DNA of 64,000 nucleotides from Amaranthus tricolor. Its lineage: Eukaryota > Streptophyta > Magnoliopsida > Caryophyllales > Amaranthaceae. Under the pieces are notes generated by a model, which saw only the letters and a program-made list of their open reading frames with translations, searched no databases and was not told the origin of the DNA. Below are positions 1-10,527 of this stretch, piece by piece. The DNA lies in the NCBI RefSeq assembly GCF_026212465.1, contig NC_080053.1, positions 16,408,048 through 16,472,047 on the forward strand, written 5' to 3'. The position numbers and the translations under genes are program-made. Positions within the stretch are counted from its first letter, which is position 1, and each line of letters starts with the position of its first letter.

Positions 1-299
1 ATTATGCATCGTTCAGAAGTAAACTTAACAGAGTTACCTTTGTCACAAAATTGAGAAATACTTAAAAGATTGTGTTTTAAATTCTCGACTAAAAATACAT
101 TGTCAATGGCATGGGAACTTGACCTTCCAACCTTTCCTTTGGCGATTTTCTCACCCTTCATATTATCACCGAAGGTTACAGTTCCCCCATCATATTCTTC
201 AAGTGAGAGAAATTTAGATTTGTCACCCGTCATGTGCTTGGAACACCCACTGTCGAGATACCATGAGTTGTTCCCCCTCACTTGAACCTGCACAGCAAA
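1..299 (-). pseudogene. pol: Start of copia pol (aspartic protease), cut by window edge
   Basis: The minus-strand translation just downstream of the gag stop gives the copia protease signature WYLDSGCSKHMTGD (catalytic DSG) and then the long linker that leads to the pre-integrase zinc finger. It is collinear with the pol frame of copy 2 at 38315. The frame is open as far as it can be seen. It is marked pseudogene because the same element's gag is broken and the rest of pol is outside the window. Confidence 0.85.
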
Positions 300-2113
300 T
301 TAAGAGTTAGGTTTAGGAACCCAGTTATCCTTGGGTTCCTTGTCGATTATACATGAATCATATTTCTTGATCCATAACTGTTCGACATGAATTTTATTTG
401 CTATGTGGTGCTGTTCCCTTTTTATACAATGATATTTTAGGTGTCCAATTTTACCACAAAAGGAACAAATTTTACTACTAGGGAGATCAACATAGACCTT
501 TTTCTTTTTATCGTTTTTAACATAACCTAGACCTTCTTTACTTTTTGGTTTAGCATTTAGAATCCATTTGGGAACTTCATTGATTTTCCCTTTTCCTTTT
601 AAATTAAGTTGATCTTTTAGATACTTATTTTCTCTTTCACATGATTCTAATTTTGATTTCATTTCTTGAAATTCCGTGCTAAACACATGAGTGGATTTAT
701 CATTTTCATCCCATTTTAATTCTAGCGATTTGTTTTGATTCTTTTCAATGTTAAGAATGATGAATTCCTGCTTTATTTTCTCCAATTGCTCTTTTAAAAT
801 GATGTTCTTATCTAACAAATCAAAAAATCTATTTTGCACATCGATCCTAAAAGTATTTAAGTATGAGATGTGATCTTTACTTAACTTAAGGTCTTTCTCA
901 ATTTGGAGACACTTAGCTGTTTTTTCCTCCAACTTCTCTTGTGTTTCCAAAAATAAGTTAATTAATTTATCCTTACTTAAACTGAATTGATGTTTAGGAG
1001 TAGAACTAGAAGACATTACCTCTCTTTCCTTAGTCACTTCATGAGATGCCATGAGACACAGATTTGCAGTTTCTTCCTCTACTGGAACTTCAGTTTCAGC
1101 TTCGCTTTCAGTGTCACCCCAAGCTGCGATCATTGCTTTACGAAAATTTTTTCTGAAGTTTCCCTTCTTTGGCATTCTCCCGGCTTTCCTTGTCTTCCCT
1201 TTGCCCTTCTCATTCTTCCATAGAGGGCAATCCTTGATGAAGTGATCAGTACTTCCACATTTGTGGCATTCAAAATTCGTCTTCAGGTTAGCAGTTCCTC
1301 TTTCCTTATTATTTCTTTGGTTTCTATATCTACTGTTCCTGAAGAATTTTTTGAATTTACGTGCCAACATAGCAGCTTCCTCTTCACCAGCTTCTAATTC
1401 TTCACTATCATCCGCTGCCAGAGCCAGTCCTTTATTTCGTGAACTGTCAACTGTTCCCAAATGTAGTTCATGTGTCATGAGTGAACCAGCCAGCTCTTCC
1501 AAATTGAACTTGGTGAAATCTTTGGACTCCTGGATGGCTGTGACCTAGCTCTCCAGCACTCATCTTGTGGAAGACTTCTCAGTATTTTCCTGACTTGTTC
1601 ATCAACGGGAATGATCTTACCAAGAGAGACTAATTCGTTCGTGATATTTGTGAATCTGGTGAACATCTCTTGAATGTTCTCCCTAGGTTGCATAACGAAC
1701 CTTTCATATCTGGACATCAGTAGATCAATCTTGGAGCCCTTCACTTCACTGGTGCCTTCATGGGTAACTTCCAGCAGGTCCCAAATCTGCTTTGCCGTTT
1801 TACAACCTATGATACGATTGTGTTCATTTGGCCCGAGACCACAGTGAAGTAGCTTGATCGCAAGAGCGTTCATCTCCATCTTTTGAAAGTCTTCCTTTTC
1901 ATATTCAGTGATTGGTTTTGGAATTGATTCATTGTTGGAGTTGATGGTCGTCACTTCGAAATCTCCTATTTCAATTACTCTCCATACTTGGTAATTTTCG
2001 GCCTTTATAAAAATTTCCATCCTATTTTTCCAGTAGGTATAGAATTTCTCATCGAACATGGGTGGCCTTTGCGTAGAGTACCCTTATTCCATGCGTTCGT
2101 TCATCTTCAACAT
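300..2113 (-). pseudogene. gag: Copia gag, broken by a nonsense codon and a frameshift
   Basis: The start at 2113 matches the gag start of copy 2 (MLKMNERME). The coding region shows a UBN2-type gag core, a CCHC knuckle (CHKCGSTDHFIKDC), a lysine- and glutamate-rich coiled-coil stretch, and a second knuckle (CSFCGKIGHLKYHC). Two lesions are visible against copy 2. Codon 10 is TAA (2084-2086) where copy 2 has a Glu codon, and one base is missing near 1545, splitting gag into the open segments 1475-2059 and 300-1502. Gag would form the nucleocapsid and package element RNA; this copy cannot make the full protein. The stop at 300-302 lies at the same place as in copy 2. Confidence 0.9.
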
Positions 2114-2166
2114 CTTGCCAGGGAACAGGATACTACTCTTAGGGTTTCCTGATTAAATGAGGAACA

Positions 2167-2180
2167 GGGCTCTAATACCA
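2167..2180 (-). promoter_or_regulatory. Primer-binding site of copia copy 1 (initiator tRNA-Met type)
   Basis: Read on the minus strand, TGGTATTAGAGCCC begins two bases inside the LTR edge. It matches the usual plant tRNA-iMet PBS (TGGTATCAGAGC) apart from one base. The same variant is present in copy 2, so it is a family trait and not decay. Confidence 0.85.
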
Positions 2181-2182
2181 AT

Positions 2183-3366
2183 TGTTGAAATACACGAAGA
2201 TGGTCGAATGCAACAAGAGGGGGGGTGAATTGTTGTGTATTAAGCTTTACTTCGTTTTTCTTCTAATTTGCGGAATTTTAACAAACAAAATAAAGCTTAA
2301 ACTTAAAAAGCGAAAGATAAAAAGGAGACAAAGATTTTACGTGGAAACCTTCTTGGCCTAATAAGAAGGAAAACCACGACACCCGGGATTTCAAAATTCT
2401 CACTATGTTTTAGGCAATCAAATACAATTACATAAAATAGTTTGCTTCACTTGAAGCTTCTCTACTCTATGCCTAATTCTCTTTCTCTACTTTCTCCTTC
2501 TCTTTCTCTTCTCACGTTTCACTTCTCTATTCCCTTAGACTTCTCATAAGTCTAATTACAACAAATCACTCAATGACCCTTACAAGGCCAATTCTCAAGA
2601 GGATAAAAATTAAAATAATTACTTAAGAAAAATATATTAAATTAATTGGCATTTAAAAACAGAAAATATTTTTTTTAAAATGATCTCCCTATAATGGACA
2701 CTCTTGGATGGATGCTCGGTTTGAGCAAAGTTCCTCCTAATTATAGTGGGAACAGCCAGCAGTTACCTTGGACACACCTCCCACTATCATCCACGTTCTC
2801 AATACAAAAGGTAACGGAATTGCCAATAAATAAATGTCCGGCTGTAATTTGCTCAAAGAGAAAAGCGGCTTCCTCAAGCTAAAAATAGCATAGGAATTAA
2901 AAGCACAAGATCCTAAAAAATAGGAGATCTTAATCTTAAGAAGAAAAGGTCTTAGGCTATTTTTAGATAACCTAAAAATAGTTTAGCCAATTAACTTACT
3001 AATTAATTTAAGTTACTAATTTAAGATTTAACCGTTTACATCAACTAAAACCAGAATAATAAAATAACTGCAATTTTCCAGTCGATGTTTTTCTCCAGAC
3101 CTGCTACGTAGGAACAACGTACTGTCTCCAGCTTCAACTTCTGTTAGATTGTTCATTTTAGAAACAGTAGACCGTCTGTCAACCTTTAACTTCCTAAGCA
3201 CTTATCTAACTTCTTGAATATTTTAAGATACGTACAACTTCCACGAACCAAGTCATAGGCTTCATCAACGATTTTAACAAAATCGGATATTTACCTACAA
3301 AACAATCTCTAAAATATGTTTGTTTAGTTAAAAGTGAAGTCATCATCAAAACCTTAAGAGCCAACA
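2183..3366 (-). repeat. 5' LTR of copia copy 1
   Basis: The LTR is 1184 bp with TG...CA ends (minus strand TGTTGGCTCTTAAGG ... TTTCAACA). It aligns along its length with the 1197- and 1200-bp LTRs of copy 2 but with many more differences. One falls in the TATA box: copy 2 has TATAAATA, and this copy reads TATAATTA near 2738-2745. The right edge abuts gypsy RNase H/integrase linker sequence. Confidence 0.9.
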
Positions 3367-3371
3367 CACTT

Positions 3372-6242
3372 CAATTTCCATCTTGCGGAATTCCTCACAT
3401 AAGTCCTTGGAGAGAACCTTCATAAAATTCAGCAAGGGTCCAGGCTTTCGACTCAGGGCATCAGCAACCCTATTAGCCTTTCCTTCCTTATACTCCAAGG
3501 TCAAATCATAATCCTTGATAAGCTCAAGCCAGCGCCTCTGTTTTGCATATTCAATTCTTTCTGAGTGAAAATATACTTGAGGCTTTTATGATCAGTGTAA
3601 ATTTTGCACGAAACACCATATAAATAGTGTCGCCAAATCTTTAATGCAAACACCACTGCAGCCAATTCAAGATCATGCGTAGGGTAATTCTTCTCATGAA
3701 CTTTTAATTGCCTTGAAGCATAGGCAATAACCTTACCCCGTTGCATCAACACACACCCTAGTCCACTCTTCGAGGCATCACTGAACACCTCATACTCCTC
3801 TTCTTATGTCGGCAAGACTAAGACAGGAGCAGATGTGAGCTTTTCTTTCAATTACTGAAAAGCCTTTTCGCACTCTTCGGACCATCTAAACTTGCAGTCT
3901 TTCTTCATCAATTTTGTCAGAGGTTGAGCAATAATAGAGAAGTTATGCACAAACCTTCGGTAATAGCCTGCAAGTCCTAGAAAACTCCGAACTTCAGTTA
4001 CACTAGAGGGACTTGCCCAATCTAGAATAGCTTTAATTTTCGCTGGATCAACCTTCACAACTTCCTTGCTAATAACATGGCCTAGAAATGCCACTTTCTT
4101 AAGCCAGAATTCACATTTTGAGAACTTGGCAAACCATTTCTGCTTCCTGAGAATGTTTAACACCATTTCTAGATGTTTAATATGCTCTTCTTCATCCTTC
4201 GAGAATACCAAGATGTCGTCAATGAAGACAACTACACATTCATCCAACAAATCGTGAAAGGACCTATTCATCTGGTCCATAAACACAGCAGGGGCATTCG
4301 TAAGACCGAAGGGCATGACGACAAATTCATAATGCCCATATCTAGTCCGGAAAGCCGTCTTTTGAATATCATCTTCCCTCACAGGGATTTGATGGTAACC
4401 AGACCTAAGGTCAATCTTAGAAAAGACACCCGCGCAATTTAAATGATCAAAAAGATCGTCAATTCATGGCAAGGGATATCTATTTTTGATAGTTACCTTG
4501 TTTAGTTCACGGTAGTCAACACACAGCCGCATACTGCCATCTTTCTTCTTCACAAATAGAACTGGAGCACCCCAAGGAGAAGCACTGGGCCTTATAAAAC
4601 CCTTATCGATAAGCTCTTGCAACTGAGTCTTTAACTCTTGCATTTCTGAGGGTTCCATTCTATAGGGGGGTTTAGAAATAGGAGCGGCACCTGGAATCAA
4701 ATCAATTCCGAATTCTACATCTCTTTCGGGAGGGATTCCAGGTAATTCTTCGGGAAATACATCTGGATAGTCTCTGACGATGGGAATGTCTTCAAGCTTA
4801 ACGCCTTCGGAGACTTCAGTCACTTTGCACAAGAAAACTTCATTCCCTTTCCTTTGTATTTTCATCATCTTCATAGCAGAGATGATCTTCACACCAGGCT
4901 TTGCTTTGGTGTTAGAATAAGAAACTCTCTTCCCTTTATGGTTTCTCAACACCACCTTCTCATCCATACAATGGAATACAGCTCGGTATTCCTTCAACCA
5001 ATCCATGCCGAATATCACATTGAATTCGTCTATGGGGAAATCTTTAAGATTTGCAGTCAATTCTACCTCGTTAATGATAACAGGAACGCTTCGAAAAGCG
5101 CGATGATAAGAAATTTTCTCCCCATTAGGAAGGGAGATCACAGATTTAACAGACATAGAAGAGTTCAACTTGGCTTTTTCAATAAAGGAAGAAGAAATGA
5201 AAGAAGCAGTAGCACCAGTATCAAATAAAACATAAGCAGGAATAGAGTTTACGAGAATAGTACCGGCAATGACATCAACATCCGATGCTTCCTCGGTTTC
5301 GGACATATTATAAACCCTGTTGCGGAGAGGGGCATTACCACCAGTAATTGTCTTGCCTGCATCAGAATTCTTAGGGCAAGAGCACGAACGGTGACCCTCA
5401 CCATTGCAACAGAAACACTTGACAGCAGAACCATCACAATTTTTGCCAGGGTGCCAATCTTTCTGGCACTTGAAACACTTCTTTGGTCTAGAATCAGAAG
5501 TACTCCCCTTCTTCACAGGAATAAGCTTAGACTTCTTGGAGGGGTTTGCAGTATGAAATGAGGGAGGGGGCCTCTTGGCTATGAGAGCATGCCTAGCAAC
5601 TTCTTCCTCTTGAACTGCAGCATAAGCACTAAGGGCAACTTCATAAGCCCTCTGGAAAGTAGCAGCACCTGAACACATCACTGGTACCCTAATCCGAGCG
5701 TCTAACATCCTTACATACAACCTCACTTTCTCAGCTTCAGAAGGGATCAAAACAGCAGCAAAACGAGACAACTCTGTGAAATTGTCAGTATATGCTTGCA
5801 CTGACATAGAACCCTGTTCTAGAGAGAGAAACTCTTCTCTTTTCAGCCACCTCAACTCGTCCGGATAGAATCTCTCCTTCAACTTCGTGGAGAACTGTTC
5901 CCACCCATAGCCAGTGGTAGCAAGACATTCAGCTTTGACCATACCCCACCAGTTGTCAGCCTCTTTCTTCAGGTAATACGAGCCAATAGCTACCTTTTCA
6001 GCATCTGGGCAGCCGGTCGCGTCAAAGAGTTTTTCTATCTCACGCAACCAACCTTCGAGAACTACAAGATCGACAGTACCCTCATAGGCTGGGGGACGGT
6101 GACGATCAAACCGATCAAAAACAGACTGGTTGTTAGCCGGACCAGTGGATCGATTTGCGAGGGCAATGATAGCATTCTCTAGAGCTCTCAGACGTTGGCG
6201 AGAAGACTCATTCTTAGCAGAGGTTCTTCTTCTATGAGGCAT
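3372..6242 (-). pseudogene. gag-pol: Gypsy gag-protease-RT-RNase H polyprotein, broken
   Basis: The likely start is the ATG at 6242 (MPHRRRTS). In order come a retrotransposon gag domain (WWGMVKAE and ERFYPDELR region), CCHC knuckles ([26 protein letters not shown]), an aspartic protease ([11 protein letters not shown]), RT ([26 protein letters not shown], catalytic FIDD) and RNase H ([26 protein letters not shown]). Breaks: TGA at 4464-4466 inside RT, at a position that is usually Arg, two more stops between RT and RNase H (about 3853 and 3808), and a frameshift near 3540. The coding trace continues to about 3372, where the copia LTR begins. It would have produced the capsid and the reverse-transcription enzymes of the element. 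Confidence 0.9.
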
Positions 6243-6397
6243 CCTACAAAAACAGAAATTTATATGTAGTTTTACATACTTCCTTGCTTTTCTAAAAGCA
6301 ATTCCCATTTCTTACTACCCATGTAATCCTTACTCTATGGTCAAGTCAATTGCTTAGATTCCAAGTAACTTACTCAAGCAAGCCTCGGAACCTTTCA

Positions 6398-6409
6398 GCT
6401 CTGATACCA
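6398..6409 (-). promoter_or_regulatory. Gypsy primer-binding site (tRNA-iMet)
   Basis: Minus-strand TGGTATCAGAGC is the canonical 12-nt plant tRNA-iMet PBS. It lies two bases internal to the LTR end at 6412 and fixes the orientation and LTR boundary. Confidence 0.93.
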
Positions 6410-6411
6410 AC

Positions 6412-8728
6412 TGTAATGACCCGTCTTAATATAGGATGTATTGGCGGAAACAATACACTAAGTTGGGTCACTATTTTATAACTTCGAATAAACTAAATCA
6501 AAAGTCATTACATAATAATCCAGAGAGTAAAACACTCCCATAAATAAAAAGATAAAACATCTAAACTTCAACTTAATGTTCTAGGTAACCCTACACTCTC
6601 TCAGTCTTATTCCCCAGTTGCTCCGAGTGAATTCAATCATCACCTGCAACAACTAAACAGCAAATTACCACTTAGTGGCTAGTAACTAGACTGTCCTTAA
6701 CACCAAGGTTCAAATTTAAACAAAGAACTAATGCGAGGCATAATTAAAATTCAAATCAATTAACGACGATCCAACCATACAAGCCAAACCGATAGAGTCA
6801 TATAATGTTGATCAATTCAATTAATACCAAAGTAGGATAGCCAAATCAATTAAACCAAGGATAATTTTTCCAAAACAATTTAACAAAAACCAAGTTAACA
6901 ATATTTTCAAGTCGTACTTGGAACAGACGCAGTGAACAAATTCGCGGCCCACTAAGCCTAGATAAAGTCAGGGTGAACCTCAGGTCAACCACAATGATAT
7001 AACCCTGTCTAAGAATGGCCAATCTCTCTCGTTTTCCGAAGATCCAGCATAACGAGAACGACAACTAAATCTAAAACCACTCTACTATAGATGTGCTGTC
7101 CAATCGAAGGAACCACTATGGAATTACCCAACGATTTCCAAATAACAACAAAACCAATGTTCATAAGGAACCACTATGGATTTACCCTTAAGAACCCAAA
7201 GGCCACAATGAACATTTCCAAAATACCAAAACTTTTATGGAGTAGTTCAAAACCAATCAAGATCAAAATCGTAGAGTTTAAGTTGTAATGTCTGAGTTTG
7301 GAATAAGGATAATTCGAACTTAATTAAGAATACACCTTACTACAACTCTTGGCAAGAATATACTACAAACAATGTTATTTTATTCTTAAGTATAAACTTG
7401 TCGACAAGCAACAAAACATTTTTATAAACCATCAAAATAAAATCACATAACCATTATAATAGTCAACAAAAGTCAATGGTCAAGGTCGAAGTCAATGCCA
7501 AAGTCAAGTTCTCTATTTACATGACTTTAACAACAAATGGTCATAAACTATCTAATTAAATAAATAAGTTGTACATGAAATTAACACATAACCAAGCAAT
7601 TAGGTACATGACCAAAAATAATAAATTAATAAATTAAATCAAATTTTAATTCCTCTTAACCTTAATTAATTCACAAAATTCAAATTAACTAGTTTAAGCC
7701 ATCATTAAATAATAATTTTGTAAAATTAAACCCAAATTCATCAAAATCAATTTACACTATTACCTACTGATTGTAACATATTTTAGTGTTAAAATAATGT
7801 GGAAATAAATTAAAATCAATAAATTACAGCCAAATTACTATTAATAAAAAGTGTAGATTTTCCAGATTTTTATAATAATTTAAAATAAAATTATTCAAAT
7901 CACGAAAATAAATTTTAACCACTCCTAAATTAAATCTATGTTATAACACATCATAGAAGATTAAAATAACAATAATATATGCACGAAAATAATTAAAGCA
8001 AAATTTACTATATAAAACCGAATTAATCAATTTAAATTTTAATTAATTCTAAAACAAGACTTCTATGTTTAATTAAGAAACTAAGTGAAGAAAAATCTAG
8101 TTACCTGGATAATGGAGGACAGTAATAATCTTTAGAAGATTAAAGAAAACTCCAAGAAAATCTCCCAAATAATTTGCAAAATAAATTCTTTGAAGTAAGC
8201 TTGAATAATTCAAAATAAGTCTTCAAAGGTAGCCCAAAAATATGATAATATTTCGGCACTTGAAGAAAAATAAAGCAAGTATTCTTTATTTTTTATTTTG
8301 AGAGAAAAGAATGAGAGAAAGAAAGTTTATGAGCTAGTTTATGAATGAATGAAAATTTCCATAACAATAGGCTAGTATTTATAGGAGGGGAAAAACCATC
8401 CCAAAAGACTTCTCATAATGGCTAAAATTTATGAGCATAAGGAAGTTCAATCAACTTAAGGAAAAGAAAATGAAAAGATTTGAAGGATGTTCATGCATTC
8501 ATTCCATTCTAGAATGTACCAATTAATTAAACATGAATTAAAATTAATTAACCTAATTAAACACTAATTTTACAAGCCTATCATGATAATAATGTACTAA
8601 AAAAAATTATGTTTAGTCCTCCTAATTTAAAACTTGTTACCACAAGTTGGTCCAAAAATAAATAACCTAGGACATATAATAGTAGTACATAAATTTAATA
8701 AAAATAATATATTAACAAGACGACGACG

Positions 8729-8766
<38 letters not shown>

Positions 8767-8955
8767 AATAATAATAATAATAATAACTTACGCACCTTTT
8801 AAATCACATTATAAAGCATAAAAGAGATAGTTATAATAATCCACAAATAATATCATAATAAATTATTTTAAATTAAAAACTAGACTTAGAGAAAATTAAC
8901 TAGAAAGGGGAATAAAATGGAAATTATGCCACAGAGAAAAATTCGGGGCATTACA
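6412..8955 (-). repeat. Complete gypsy LTR, shared by two tandem internal regions
   Basis: The LTR is 2544 bp. On the minus strand it starts TGTAATGCCCCGAATTTT and ends GGGTCATTACA, followed by the PBS. The bases just outside its start (8956-8990) are a chromovirus-like 3' tail and purine tract (GGATGAAAC ... AAGTGGGTAGGAT), so this LTR acts as 3' LTR for the sequence on its right and as 5' LTR for the gag on its left. It is AT-rich, with a GAC/AAC/AAT microsatellite at 8718-8787. Confidence 0.88.
8718..8787 (+). repeat. Compound (GAC)n(AAC)n(AAT)n microsatellite in the gypsy LTR
   Basis: Short GAC run, then about eleven AAC units and about eight AAT units. The equivalent site in the second LTR fragment (10203-10302) has a much longer AAT run, which accounts for most of the length difference between the two. 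Confidence 0.9.
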
Positions 8956-9088
8956 ATCCTACCCACTTATAAAAAGTTTCATCCTCGAAACTTACAAAAA
9001 GAAAGATAAGGAAACAAGGACGAAATAATTACCTTTGCTCGGCTACAAACAACTCGGGATACTTAAGTCGCATTGACTCCTCATTTTT

Positions 9089-9681
9089 TCAGGTGGCTTG
9101 TTCATACTTTTGACTACGCCACAACACTTTCACTAATGGCACTTCTTTTCTCCTCAAAGAACGTACCTGACGATCAAGGATTTTGACTGACTTTTCCTCA
9201 AAAGTCAAATTAGGGTTGACCTCTACCGACTCTACGGCTATAACATGCGAAGGGTCACTTCTATAACGCCGTAACTGAGAGACATGAAACACATTGTGAA
9301 CCTTAGATAGCTCGACTGGCAAAGCCAACTTATAAGCCACTTCACCAATCCTCTCAAGTAACTCATAAGGACCCACATACTTAGGGCTGAGCTTGCCCTT
9401 CACACCAAATCTCATTACTCCCTTCATTGGGGATACCTTCAAAAGCACCTTATCCCCAACATCATAAGTAATAGGTCTCCTACTCAAATCGGCATAAGAC
9501 TTTTGTCGATCCTGGCCAACCTTCATCTTTGCTTGAATAACTTTGACCTTATCTACAGTAGATTGGATAAGATCGGGTCCCAACACCAACGAATCACTTA
9601 TGTCGCTCCAGAAAGTAGGACTACGACATTTCCTGCCATAAAGAGCCTCGTAGGGAGAAACTTTGACCTTATCTACAGTAG
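9089..9681 (-). pseudogene. Gypsy integrase C-terminal fragment
   Basis: The minus-strand translation shows the end of a chromovirus integrase: SPYEALYGRKCRSP, RQKSYADLSRRP, GDKVLLKVSPMKGVMRFG, GKLSPKYVGPYELLERIG and VFHVSQLRRY, and a divergent chromodomain-like tail ending at 9089. The catalytic core (DDE) upstream is missing. The sequence before SPYEALYGR is not integrase but a copied filler (see findings), joined at about 9680 to LTR sequence. It cannot encode a working integrase. Confidence 0.88.
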
Positions 9682-10230
9682 TAAGCTTGAATAATTCAAA
9701 ATAAGTCTTCAAAGGTAGCCCAAAAATATGATAATATTTTGGCACTTGAAGAAAAATAAAGAAAGTATTCTTTTTTTTTTATTTTGAGAGAAAAGAATGA
9801 GAGAAAGAAAGTTTATGAATTAGTTTATGAATGAATGAAAATTTCCATAACAATAGGCTAGTATTTATAGGAGGGGAAAAACCATCACAAAAGACTTCTC
9901 ATAATGGCTAAAATTTATGAGCATTAGGAAGTTCAATCAATTTGAGGAAAAGAAAATGAAAAGATTTGAAGGATGTTCATGCATTCATTCCATTCTAGAA
10001 TGTACCAATTAATTAAGCATGAATTAAAATTAATTAACCTAATTAAACACTAATTTTACAAGCCTATCATGATAATAGTGTACTAAAAAAAATTATGTTT
10101 AGTCCTCCTAATTTAAAACTTGTTACCACAAGTTGGTCCAAAAATAAATAACCTAGGATATATAATAGTAGTACATAAATTTAATAAAAATAATATATTA
10201 ACACGACGACAACAACAACAACAACAATAA

Positions 10231-10302
<72 letters not shown>

Positions 10303-10470
10303 TAACGCACCTTTTAAATCACATTATAAAGCATAAAAGTGATAGTTATAATAATCCACAAATAATATCATAATAAATTATTTTAAATTAAAAACTAGAC
10401 TTAGAGAAAAGTAACTAGAAAGGGGAATAAAATGGAACTCATGCCACAGAGAAAAATTCGGGGCATTACA
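9679..10470 (-). repeat. Truncated gypsy LTR (first ~790 bp of the element's LTR)
   Basis: It corresponds to 8194-8955 of the full LTR and is near-identical outside the microsatellite. The intact end is at 10470 (CATTACA on the plus strand). The other end stops at AGTAAGCTTG where integrase filler begins. It contains a (AAC)n(AAT)n tract at 10203-10302. Confidence 0.88.
10203..10302 (+). repeat. (AAC)n(AAT)n microsatellite
   Basis: A short AAC run followed by more than twenty AAT units; an expanded allele of the tract at 8718-8787 in the sister LTR. Confidence 0.9.
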
Positions 10471-10527
10471 ATTATTATTATTATTATTATTTTATGAGAA
10501 ATAAATTTCATATCATTGAGAGGAACT

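Larger units (their letters stand above)
1..3366 (-). mobile_element. Ty1/copia Sirevirus-like retrotransposon, copy 1 (3' part beyond window)
   Basis: On the minus strand the order is LTR (3366 to 2183), primer-binding site, gag, and the first ~100 codons of pol, which run off the left edge. It is the same family as the complete element at 35217-45741: LTR termini, PBS, gag and the gag/pol junction align throughout. This copy is older, with a nonsense codon and a frameshift in gag and more LTR divergence. It interrupts the gypsy RNase H/integrase region that resumes at 3367. The second target-site duplication lies outside the window, so insertion cannot be confirmed from TSDs here. Confidence 0.93.
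3367..10470 (-). mobile_element. Ty3/gypsy chromovirus-type element in tandem, LTR-sharing form
   Basis: Reading the minus strand from 10470: the first ~790 bp of an LTR, an abrupt junction near 9680, the integrase C-terminus and 3' end of an internal region, a complete LTR (8955-6412), then a PBS and gag-PR-RT-RNase H down to 3367, where the copia element interrupts it. A normal element does not have an integrase tail on one side and gag on the other side of the same LTR. This is therefore a tandem (LTR-internal-LTR-internal) arrangement whose first unit has a large internal deletion. Domain order and the integrase tail fit the Tekay/Del-like plant chromoviruses. Confidence 0.85.
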
